From Antedon mediterranea (lineage: Eukaryota; Echinodermata; Crinoidea; Comatulida; Antedonidae): a stretch of 64,000 nt of DNA. The stretch is from NCBI RefSeq assembly GCF_964355755.1, contig NC_092673.1:12217001-12281000 (forward strand), written 5' to 3'. Of this stretch, positions 26,301-38,300 are shown piece after piece. Below the pieces are notes generated by a model. That model made no database searches and was not told the origin of the DNA. It saw only the letters and a program-made list of their open reading frames with translations. Every line of letters starts with the position of its first letter. The first letter of the stretch is position 1. A program made the translations under genes and the position numbers.

Positions 26301-29300
26301 GTAGCTCACATTAAATGTCCTCTCATAGATGGTGGCTTAAAGCCTAGCCTATAGGATAGTGCTTCTGCGTTTTTCTATGCTTGTGTTTGTTTTATGTAAT
26401 TTATGCTTTTTGTATTATTGTTTTTATTTTTCTGGATAATAAATGAATATGAATATGAGTTTGTAGGCCTACAGCTAGTAAACATCGGTAATTTACGAAA
26501 ATCATATGCTAGCCATATTCCTAGCCTGGAATTGTCTTTCTTTTTTGGCAGAATCTGTTATGTTAAAACAAATCAGGGAAGTTTTGGTTCTTCCTTGTTT
26601 TTAATCTCAATATCATACCAAAAGTGGGTGCATGAACCAAAATGTCAATCCTTTAGGCTTATATTTATAGCGGGCTGCTTAAAGCATTAGAATTATTATC
26701 ATATAGTATTTAATTTTAAATTAGATTGAAAACCATTTGGGAAAATTTCTATATTATTTATTTTTTGATGAATGCAATACAGTATATAACTGTCTATTGT
26801 CGGATATACTAATTTTATCTGAATAGGCACGTGAAGCAATTATTGAAAGTATTCAAAACGTTGAAATACGTGATATGGAATCTCTGAAGCAAACGTCTGC
26901 TGCTATCACTCAAGTAACTCAAGAAAGAGAAGAGATATCAGACAAAGCACAGGTTATTAATAAATACATTTTATTTTATAATGATAGAATAGTTTTATAT
27001 CAGAATTTTTTTAGACATTGTAGGAACGAGTGTTTTACTTTCTGTATTAAAATGGTATATCCAATGATTACATTGTTTTTTACTTATTTATTTACTGTAT
27101 ATATTTCGGTGTATAAGTCGCACCTGTGTATAAGATGCACCCACTAACTAAGAGTAAAATATCAGTATTTTTTATATTGTCGATGTATAAGACACACTTT
27201 ATATTTCATCAAAACAATGTTTTTTTAAATTGTAATCAATATTATTGTAATAATATACAGTATTTTGTATACAACAGCGTCCTTTATTTATATTTTTTCT
27301 TACCTAGGCTCGGCCGCGCCCAGCCTCAACAAGAAGGGAAGTCCCCCATTCCGTCAGTTTTTTCTAATTGTTATTCATGAGTTTCGCACCCGCAACATAA
27401 CATCGAGTGCATGACCGTGTGTATCACGTGTGTGTGGGTTAGCCTTTTTCGAGAGGGGGCACGTTTTCACGGACAATCGTATTCGATTAGTATCTATGTA
27501 TCCGAGAAGTGTGTACGCTAGGTCCATGGTATAATCAACTGGAGAATATACTAGTCGAATACTGTACACCATGTGGCCGCCAAGAAGGGCTCGCGACGGA
27601 GTACAGCGGGCGGCGATCGTGCGTATAACTATATACTATTCCAATCGTAAACGTTTACAAATGAAATTTTATCGGAGCACCTAAAACAGCTCCAGAATGA
27701 ACAAATCTTTTCATCATATTTATTATAACATCATGCTATTAAAATGCCTTGAAAACTAGGCAAAAGCAGGTTGCTGTTACGTTAGTACACTGTAGCTAGG
27801 CCTACTCCTAGTACTACCTGTAGGCCTTAACCTTAAAAATCCCAAGCCTAGCCAACGAGGTGTCGATATGTACAATCTGTGTGGTGAGGCATTTATGTTT
27901 GGTGTATAAGACGCACCCTTAATTTAGAGGTCAAATTTGCGTGTCAAAAGTGCTACTAAATTGTTTGCGTAATTTTACGTATCCGAAAATGCTGAAAAGT
28001 ACGTGTTCACATTTGGCACACTATGTTTATTGAGGGGCCGCGCACGATAGGCTATACCACTTTTCTGAATTTTTTTAAGGATAAACACTAATTTTACATG
28101 TTGTTACGTCACATATCAACTACGCAACCTCCTCTGTTGTGTACCGCTATGGCCGGATCGACAAATATCATGCCGGGTCGCCAAATTAAAACAGGGAATG
28201 ATTGCGTCGTTGAAGTTTGAATTAATTACACCTATCCTTTGAACAGAATAATTTTCGTAAATCACGGTTTGGCCGTGGCCATTGATATCAGTGCTTAGTA
28301 TGTTCGAGTCCCCGATATGTGTAAAACCACAATGTAATGACAAACTAGCAAAAAAGATACTAAACCTCACACAAAAAATTGCAAAATATAAAAAAAACCA
28401 TTCAAATTTTAAAAAATGTAAATGAACAAAAATAAACACACACACAAATACGAATGCAAATAGGTGTCGTGTTTCCACAAAATAACAAATATCTACGAAA
28501 ACATACAAATTATTTTATTATTCCAATACTTCAAATCTTAATTCTATATCTTACTAAATGAACGTGCATGTCCCTCTCATGCACGTTGTCATTTTCTGAT
28601 GCGCACAGTTACAGCACAAAGTCCCATATTGCTTTCATTTTGTAGCTTACAGATTCCAAAATAAAGGAATACTTCGTGTATAACAAAATCAATGGTGTAA
28701 ATAGTTTCAAATTTGATTCTTGACAATTTGTTTTGTTATAAATAATTTTTCAGGGGCCGAGAAGAGTGCGCTTTTATTATACTTCTTTACTACTTAGTCA
28801 TCCCATGCGAATTATTATTAAGGCAGACAAGACCGTGCGGAGCATGAGTTACTACGAGACCACAATTTAATTACAAAAGTAGCAAATAGGTAACAAATAT
28901 CTGCCACACAAAAAAAATGCAAAATATCAAAACCATTGAAAAAAATGTAAATGAATAAAATGAACACACACAAACAAAATGATTCCAAATGGTTTGATAT
29001 TGTAACGTTTTTAGATTAGGTCACGTTAAGAACCTCCGGGTTCGACAGCAGGTGTGTCCCACTGACTTATCTAGTTGGTCTACGTCAAAATAATCAAATA
29101 AAAGACTACACACTAAATCCGGTTTCAATTGCTTTAATCAAAACTCACCCTTCATAATCGAAGTAAATCAATGAAATATCCACAAGACAAAGTATAAAAA
29201 TTACAGGTACAGTACAACAATATGACAAGGAGGCTCATGCGTCCGTTCAGGTCCAGTGCTCTGAATCAACTCTCCTCACATGGCCCGGGATATCCCTTAT

Positions 29301-32300
29301 AAATGAACCGTACTTAATTGTAGAGGGCGCATTTTCATCACATTACCCCCACCTTAGAGAGATTTGTCTCTTGAATCTTGTGAAGTCGAATCCAAAGGAA
29401 CAAATTTAAACAAACTAAAATAAAATACAAATATAACGAAATGTAGCTAGATATAATGTCTTTAAAGAACTAAAATCGATAAGTCCGCTTGATTGTCTCC
29501 ACCTTCGTTACCCAACCATCTTCCATGAAATGCTTAATCGCCACTTCCTCGACTACTTCTCGCACTCTGCTCATCAGCCCTGGATGCAAGGCGGACCCTT
29601 GATCAGAAGACTCTGTGTCAATTGGCTCCGTCAATTGCTTCCTCTGCTCCAGGCTAAGGTATGACGGCTTTCCACCACTAAGCCTCCTCACTTTCACTTT
29701 AGGCTGCGGGAGGTCACTCAGGACCGAGTCTACTAGAGACTGTGACCCCGGAGAGAGCGTCAATACATCCGCATCAACCGGCAGGGTTTGAGGTTCAGGC
29801 TCCCGTCTCTTAACCCTATGGGTCCGTTTCAAGTGACTGTGCAGCTTCTCAGCCGTCTTGAATATCCCCTTTGACTTTGCACTGATGTCCTTTCTTTTCT
29901 GCCGGTACTGCAGCCGGTTTACCGTCAGATCTACGGTCAGGATCTGTTGAACAAAAAAACAAATGGCTATCAGTAGTACAAAATCGTTTAGGCTTACGCC
30001 TGACCTGCCTGGGGTTTCGGCGGAATACATCTGTCTCAGTTTCAAATGCGGGATTGGTCTCTGGTTCAAGTCCAAGTTCTGGTTCAATTACTGGCCTGAT
30101 TGCTGGTTCAAATTCTGGTTCAATTGTTGGTTCCGATTCTTGTTCAATTGTTGGTTCCAATTCTTGCCCCCATCCTGGGGGCAAGAATCTGGGTTGTACA
30201 CCCGCAAAGGGATCTGGTTCGCTCCGTCTGTAACCAATACTCTGGCCATTACGAGACCTCCGGCAGCCATCCCATTTGTGTCCAGCGGCTCCACCAGGCA
30301 CTGGCCTCTGCTTCCAGCGGATTGTGCCACGTATCCCATGACGATTTGTTCATGGCCTGGTTCAATTGTTGTGGCCTGGCTCACTCGCACGATTGGCGTG
30401 AAATAGTCTCCTTCTGGATTGGAACACCGTACTCGTTCGTCCCCTATCATCAACTCTAATTCTCGTGTATCGATCACTGCATTGGTTTTAAGTAGAAAAT
30501 CCATTCCCAATATGCCGTATATCTGGATGTCCGCTACCAACACGTTCAATTCGCATGTTCTCTTACCAACCTTTAGCTCCATACAAGCCTAGCCTATCGC
30601 TTTCAACGCTCCTCCGTCTATCTGGTGTATGCCGACAGAGTGTGGCTTAAGTTTTGGCTTCTGCTTTAATGGCAATTGCCGGAACAAGGAAGCAGAAAGC
30701 AGTGTATCTGTATCAATCAACAAAGGAATCTCCAAGCCATTGATTGTAGTTTTCACATATAGTCCATCCTTCGGGTCGAAATAACTCGTACTCTGGCGTA
30801 CATGTTCCCGTTCCGCTTTCTCCCTCTTATTCGTACTTTGATGCCCTTTCTGTACATCAACTTTCCCGCGGGCTACCAGGTCAGTTGCTGCTCGTTTCCC
30901 TGAAACGGATTATAACGATCGGGTCTACGATTCCTGCAATTTCTTGCGAAATGCCCTCTTTCTCCACAACGAAAGCAAGTTCGGTCTCTTCCCTGGTTCA
31001 TCCTGTTCCAAGGGACATTCATCGGTGGCCTATCTGCTCTTCGCCGGTCATCAGGTAAACGCTGAGGAGAGGCGACCTGCTTCCTTAAATTCTCCACTGT
31101 CTCCTCTAGCTGCTTAATCCGCTTTCCACTTTTGTCTTCTTGAATGTCCTTACGTATTTAGGCTTCGCTGGCTGGCGGCTATTCTCTAATTTCTGGAATC
31201 CTTCAACGTTCAATGCAGCGGTTATTGCCTCATCTAGAGTTTTTGGACATGCTCGAAAAATTCCTTCTCGTACCTCTGAGTCTTCTACAGCCTCTAAGAA
31301 ATGACCTTTGGCCAATTGTTCTCTCTGTGGCTTGGGAAGGTCTGAATAAGCACGAGCTGCCAACTCTCGGATATTCTGGCCAAGCCTCTGATAACTCTTC
31401 TAACTTTCTGTCGACAAACCCGCAATTCTAGAAGAAAGTTTTCCTTCTGTTGGGTGGTCCCATATCGCCTCTCTAAGGCTGCAGACAGTTCTGCATACGT
31501 GTATTTCTGGTTCGGAAAATTTCTTAGTACCCCAACAGCCAGACCTTTGAGGCTAGCAGCTAAAAACGTTGCAGCCTGTTCGCCTGTCCAACCGTTTGTT
31601 AGCCTACATGAATTAAAATGTCGCTGATACTCGTACCACGGTGTCTTTCCCTCATAACAATCTGGATTCACTACCGGTCGTTTCATAACTTCACCAAATA
31701 CTCGTTCAAACGCCTCTTTCCCATACTGGTTCGATTTTCTCTGTTTCCTTTGGCTGGATCGTCACCTTCTTAGGACTACTTTCATAGCCGTCGCTATAAC
31801 GGCCACCCGTTATTACACTAGAGCGCCTGGTATTTGAATCTTTGCACATACTCCCGTCCACTACAACCGGATCATCACCAGAGGTCTTTCTCTTTTCAGC
31901 TCGTTTGGATACAAAGCTTTGCGGGAAATCCTGTACTTCGTTCATTAAGCCCTCGTTCGACTTTGTACTAGTGACAGGATACCTCCCAGGTTCATCCAGC
32001 CTAAGAGACTGGAGCAGATCTTCTGTTTCTGTACCGAACCCATACGGCCTAGGCTGATATACACTGCCCTGGTCCATTACATGACTGTAGCCTCGTAATG
32101 TAACTTGAGCCTTGGCCCAAGTCCGGGTTCATCTGGTTGTCCCTAGGATAATAAGGTAGCGGGGGTTCTACTACCCTAGAGGTAGGCGTTTATACACCCC
32201 CTCTCCTGTATTCCCTTTCTAGATTCTGTTCAAATTCTGCATCATCATTCAGGTTAGGCCTAACTGTAATACCAAAGTCAGTCCGTAACTTTACAGGCGC

Positions 32301-35300
32301 TCGTTTCCCGTGTTGTAGAAGACCTACAGAACGGTAGCCTGATCAGGTTCATTGACTCGGTTCTTGTCCAACATGAATGAAGTGTGTTTTGGCTTTTCAG
32401 GATCAGATAGCCGGGTATCAGGTTCCACCGGTGTCTCTCGTTCTAGCCTTAGCCACGACTTAAATGTTGTATTTATTTCTCGTTCTAGCCTTTCTATTTC
32501 GTCCTGTATTGACCTGAGTGTGTTATTCATAATTACAGTATAACAATTTTAACAATTTAAAGTGAGCCTAATTTTTCTAAGGTAACACTAACTGTTTCCT
32601 AAATCACAGTAGAACCAACTAAATCCCACTTCTGACACCACCGTTTTTAGATTAGGTCACGTTAAGAACCTCCAGGTTTGGCAGCAGGTGTGTCCCACTG
32701 ACTTATCTAGTTAGTCTACGTCAAAATAATCAAATAAAAGACTACACACTAAATCCGGTTTCAATTGCTTTATTCAAAACTCACCCTTCATAATCGAAGT
32801 AAATCAATGAAATATCCACAAGACAAAGTATAAAAATTACAGGTACAGTACAACAATATGACAAGGAGGCTCATGCGTCCGTTCAGAGAATCATCCTCAC
32901 ATGGCCCGGGACATCCCTTATAAATGAACCGTACTTAACTGTAGAGGGCGCATTTTCATCACATTATATTGTGGAACATGAAAACAACTTAACAATTTGT
33001 GTTTCCGCAGCAATGCGTTTTTCATTCGATTTATGTCTACTTTTTTATTTTATCTATATGTATCAAACAAAAAACAACCAAAATAATATAGTTTGAAATT
33101 TTATACTTACTTACTTACTTATTTGTTATGTGTTTGCGCGCACATCTAATTCACACAGCACAATTTTTCTTTAGCGTTTTTAAAAATCTGAACAGTCAAA
33201 AAGTAAAGTCTAACGTTCCATATCCAGTATTGCTTTCAATTTTGAGATTACAGATATTTCAAAGTGTAGGGATAGTGTAACAAAATCAATGGCCGTAAAA
33301 TAGTTCCGAATTTTATTCTTGATACAATTTTTTTTTATTTTAATAATTTGTCAAAGTACTTTTATTAGAGTGTGCTTTTATTATACTTGCCTATGCAAAG
33401 TATATAACCACATATTAAGGGTTACTGCTAGTAAATAATAATTGGGTTATTGATTTTATAGACAACTAAATCAAAGCTATATTATCTTAACTAAACTCTA
33501 TACATTGAACTTAATTAATCCTACAGTGTGAGTTGGCAATCTATGTGGTCAAGGAAATCATTTAAAAATTATTATTTTATTTATTTTCTATAAACTGAAA
33601 CCCAATTACTCTCTCTTTTCCGTCATTATCCCAAAATAATAGGACGTTACGAAACACAACTGGAAGCCACAGGACAGTGCTCATGAATAATTTATGGTTA
33701 GCGTGATATTGAAGACGATAAATTTGCCATTTTCTCGTTTATGGAGAATGACAAGAAATAATGTACATTATAACCTTAAATATACACTTAAACATAGAAA
33801 TTTCAAAACTCTAAATAAAATTTTAATTTTTAATTTAATTGTTTAACGAAATAACATTTTTATAAGGTTAAGCGGCGTTTGAATGCGAGAAAAGCTAGGC
33901 ATATGCTGTTCCACCAGAGCCAAGCGCTCAGAGGGGCTCTAGCGAACACATAATATTCATTGCCTTCCCTAACCTAATGATGAAGATAAAGAGATGGTAT
34001 GTGATCTGATTATGATTATCACAAGTTGTATGGTTTTGATAATCCTGATGTCCTCATAAAAAAAAATAGCTTTTATATTGAAAAGTTTCCAAAAATAGGT
34101 TGGGTAGCCCGGCAGCTCTACCAGCCTGCCTATATATACTGTTGGAGTTGGCTTCATGGTGGTAGGAGCGACGGGCAATCACTGCCTTGCTTCCTCCTGC
34201 TTCTCTGCAGACAGAGACCGTTATTTCAACCTGTTGATAGCGGTCAAGCCGCAATCAACCTAAAAGAGATAGAAATGAGAACAATTAACCAATTTAAACC
34301 TTATTTATAGAGTGTGACACTTTAAAACAGCATGCTATACAAAAATCTACTATAGACACTATACTGTCTATAGAACCTTAACATTGTGTAAAAATTGTGA
34401 AAGTGCAGCCAAAACTTGGTTTCTTACCCGGTTTCTTACTCCTACAAATGGAAACTAAAATGAGCGGGTTTGAGATGGAGTTGTTTTATTTCAATTGTCT
34501 CATTCAATTCTAAAATATACATACAAAATATAGTCATATCTTCATTACATTTCTTTCAACATGTCAAATAAAACTTAACGAAAAAAAACCTAACCATAGA
34601 CAAGCACAATGGAAAAACTGTGTAAAGATCTCCTTTGTTACCTACCTCATCTATCTCAGATGTACCGCGAAATGTGGATTTGATAATATTAGAGTTTACT
34701 ATTACGATATTGTTCCACATTTCTCTCTTAGGAAGATAAAGGGTTATAAAACAAAATTTCTGATTTCATTGGTAGATTTTCAACATTCCGCGGTAAGTGA
34801 TTTTTGGGTTGATGTAATCACTTTGCAACAAACAAGGTTTTTTGCTTTCGTGGGCTATGCGTGAAGTTATGTAAAATGAAACTATACTGCATACTTGATA
34901 AAGTCGATTTACTAGCATCTAATTACAAGTTCAGCCAAAATTTGGTTTCTTACTACCGCAAATCTCTCATACCCCCCCCCCCCCCTTCCTCCCCCCATGA
35001 AGTCTACGTAGTTTATCAACTACAAATATAAGTTAAATGTGTTTAGTCATGTTTTTCAGAGATATGCAGCTGAAGTTTATGTAAATTTGGGGAAATACCT
35101 GAACGAACAGTCTAGTATAGGTGTAGGAGGAGAAGCCGTAGAAGGAACAGCCAGGTATTGAACATGCATCTTGTGATTAGATTTTTCAGCTCGATATTTG
35201 TGCCAAAATAGATTTTTTTAGGTAATTTTGTTCTTCTTGAGTTGCTGAATCCAAAAAAGTTAGTTGCCATTTTTTTTTCAACCACTCCTTCAGCCACCAT

Positions 35301-38300
35301 TTTGTATTCAAAATGGCTGACGTTCCACACTAAACTTACAGTAAGTCATCCATAGTATCATTGGAAAGGGAATGTAATACTGATCATTTTACATCTATAT
35401 CAATAAACGCATAGTTACATAGTTATTGCGCAATAAAGGTCAAAAGATCAACATGCAATTTATATTATATATCGTTGGATAGCTTTTTTTATTCTGAATA
35501 CAGCTTTGTTAATGTTTGTTTTATTTTCTTCCTATTTTTTTATAATTGTCCATTTGATATGTTTTATATTATATTATATATTATCTTAATACTGAATAAG
35601 TACGGTACTACAATGTAAAGTTTCCGAGGTATTTAAAATCAAATTAACACTATAGTCAGTGAACAAGGTGAAATAAATTGTTTGTCAAATCACACCTTTG
35701 TTTTGTTTCGTTGGATAGCTTTTTAAATTCTGAATCTATTTTAGTTTGAGTAGTCTAAATTTCTGTTTTCGTTTAAAAAAAAATGCTACGGGTCATGGTA
35801 TCATTTGCGTAGCGTTCAAAATCATTTGTATAACTGTGTTATTGTTGTCGAACCGGGTACCACACAATATAAAACCATCTGTCCAGAAATAGAGTTGCAT
35901 TACCATGAATTGTTAAATCAATAAGAAAAACCGTATTCATCTTAATACTAAGGAGACCTGTTCAATTTACATTTAAAAACAATTTATGTACATAATTGGA
36001 AAAAATCAAAGTAAAATCAAATAGGTATTAGTAAAACTGTATTCAGAATAAAAAAAGCTATTGAGAAAATTTAATCTTTATTGGTCACGTGTTTTATTGT
36101 TAAATAACTGTGTAACTATGCATTTTTTGATATGGATGTATGGGATAAAATGATCAGTATTACATTCCCTTTCTAATGATACCATGGATGACAAAGTTTA
36201 GTGTGGAATGTCAGCCATTTTGAAATTCAAATTCCACCTAACTTTTTTTAATTCACCAACTTAAAAATAACAAAGTTAGCGAATAAAATCTATTTTGGCA
36301 TAATTATCGAGCTGGAGCTAGTTTTCCTTGCAAATGTGTTGTTTAACTATTGTTTATTTTATTGTTTTATGACACACAATATATTTTACCATCAAGTGAC
36401 CAGCCTTAATGCAAACATTAGGCTGAAAAAAGGGGGATGTTTGGTCAGTACAGTTTTTCAAAAGAGTAACATGGTAAAATGATGGTGCTTCGCGTGCTGT
36501 ATAGACCAGATAGTGATGGTGTAATGATAAGGCAATCGAACTAGCATGTGATAGGCAAGTTTGATGCTTTACTCTTATTAACCAAATCCTTCAGATGGCA
36601 CATTAAGCCGCTTGTCTCATGTAGTAGAGCAGTTAATGACATGAGCTGTGCATTTTATTACCAAAGCATGAAACTTGGCACAAAGTTTCTATAATGTATA
36701 TAAATTCAAAATATCGGGGGGTGCCAAGTGTCCAACGTTCGGTATGGCGGCCATCTTGATTTCAAAATGGCCACCATAAAAACAAAAAATGTTCATATCT
36801 TGGCAACTATACCCATTAGAGACTTAATTCTTGTCTCAAATTGTTCACAAACTATATATTTCTATTTACTCTAATGAAAATTTTCGTCCAAAAATGACCG
36901 GAAATGACGTTTCTTTCAGTTTGACCTTTGACCTCGTATTTGTATATCTCTGTAACTACTGGTCATTTTCAATCGATTTTGGTGTCATTTTGTTCAGAAT
37001 AAATACATTTATATTTGTAGTAATGAAACATTTTTACATAAAATGACCAGAAATACAATTTATGACTTTTGACATTTAATTATTGATTTTTAATTATGTG
37101 AATATACTGTATGTGGTTTTTGGTGGTCTTAAATGCACCTAATTTTGAACTTTGACCTGATAGGCGTAATTATATTAAATGATTAATGTACTTAAATTGT
37201 ATATTGTACATAGAATTGGTAAATATTGTGCTTGGTGGTACCATTATTAGTTCAACGATGTTGGCACCTTCTGATTCGCTAAAAGTTTTAATAGTTTGAC
37301 AGAGGAAATAACATACATGTTATGGAATACCGTCAAACCTCGAAAAGGTGATAGTATGAGCTTCTTTTCGAGATAGACTGTATTTGAATGTCAAATGAAT
37401 AGTATGATGATCGTGTTTATATCAATATATTATTAATGACCTTACAAAGAACCCTTTATATTTCAACAATCAAGCCTCAGTTATTCTACAATTTATTGTT
37501 TTCCAAGTGGCTGGTAGGCCTATTTTGATTGCATCTTCTTTTTGTAGGCCTATGCTTCCTCGGTAATATGGTCCTACCCCTCCTTCTTTGTCTGTAGATG
37601 GTCTTATACCCCATTCTTTGTCTGTGGATGGTCTTATACCCCCCTTCCTTGTCTGTGGATAGTCTTATACCCGCTTCTTTGTCTGTGGATGGTCTTATAC
37701 CCGCTTCTTTGTCTGTGGATGGTCTTATACCCCCTTCTTTGTCTGTGGATGGTCTTATACCCGCTTCTTTGTCTGTGGATGATCTTACACCCTTTCTTTG
37801 TATGTAGATGGTCTTACACCCCTTCTTTGTCTGTGGATGGTCCTACACTCCCTTCTTTGTATGTGGATGGTCCTACACCCCCTTCTTTGTCTGTGGATAG
37901 TCCTACACCCCCTTCGTTGTCTATGGATGGTCTTATACCCCCTTCTTTGTCTGTGGATGGTCGTGAACCCCTTTCTTTGTCTGTGGACGGTCTTATACCC
38001 CCTTTTTTGTCTGTTGATGGTATTAAACCCCTTTCTTTGTCTGTTGATGGTATTACACCCCTTTCTTTGTTTGTGGATGGTCTTACACCCCTTCTTTGTC
38101 TGTGGATGGTCTTACACCTCCTTCTTTCTCTGTAGATGGTCTTATACCCCCTTCTTTGTCTGTGGATGGTCTTATACCCCCTTCTTTGTCTGTAGATGGT
38201 CTTATAATCCCTTTTTTGTGTGTGGATGGTCTTACACCCCCTTCTTTGTCTGTGGGTGGTCTTACATCCCCTTCTTTGTCTGTGGATTGTCCGACACCCC

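Larger units (their letters stand above)
29001..32963 (-). mobile_element. Gypsy-like LTR retrotransposon lacking RT, RNase H and integrase
   Basis: An about 4.0-kb element between two direct-repeat LTRs. Next to the 5' LTR, TGGTGTCAGAAGTGGGAT is a typical primer binding site of Gypsy elements. The interior encodes a Gag with zinc knuckle and a retropepsin-like domain on the - strand. Where RT should follow there is only an about 600-base stretch with short repeats and no polymerase motif. Target duplications are not clean. Mobility would depend on enzymes supplied by another element. Confidence 0.82.

Noticed and set aside
28116-28508. 130-residue antisense frame rich in Phe and Val
   Set aside because: It arises from A-rich repeat-unit sequence on the other strand; no motif, and the duplicated unit at 28858 does not preserve it.
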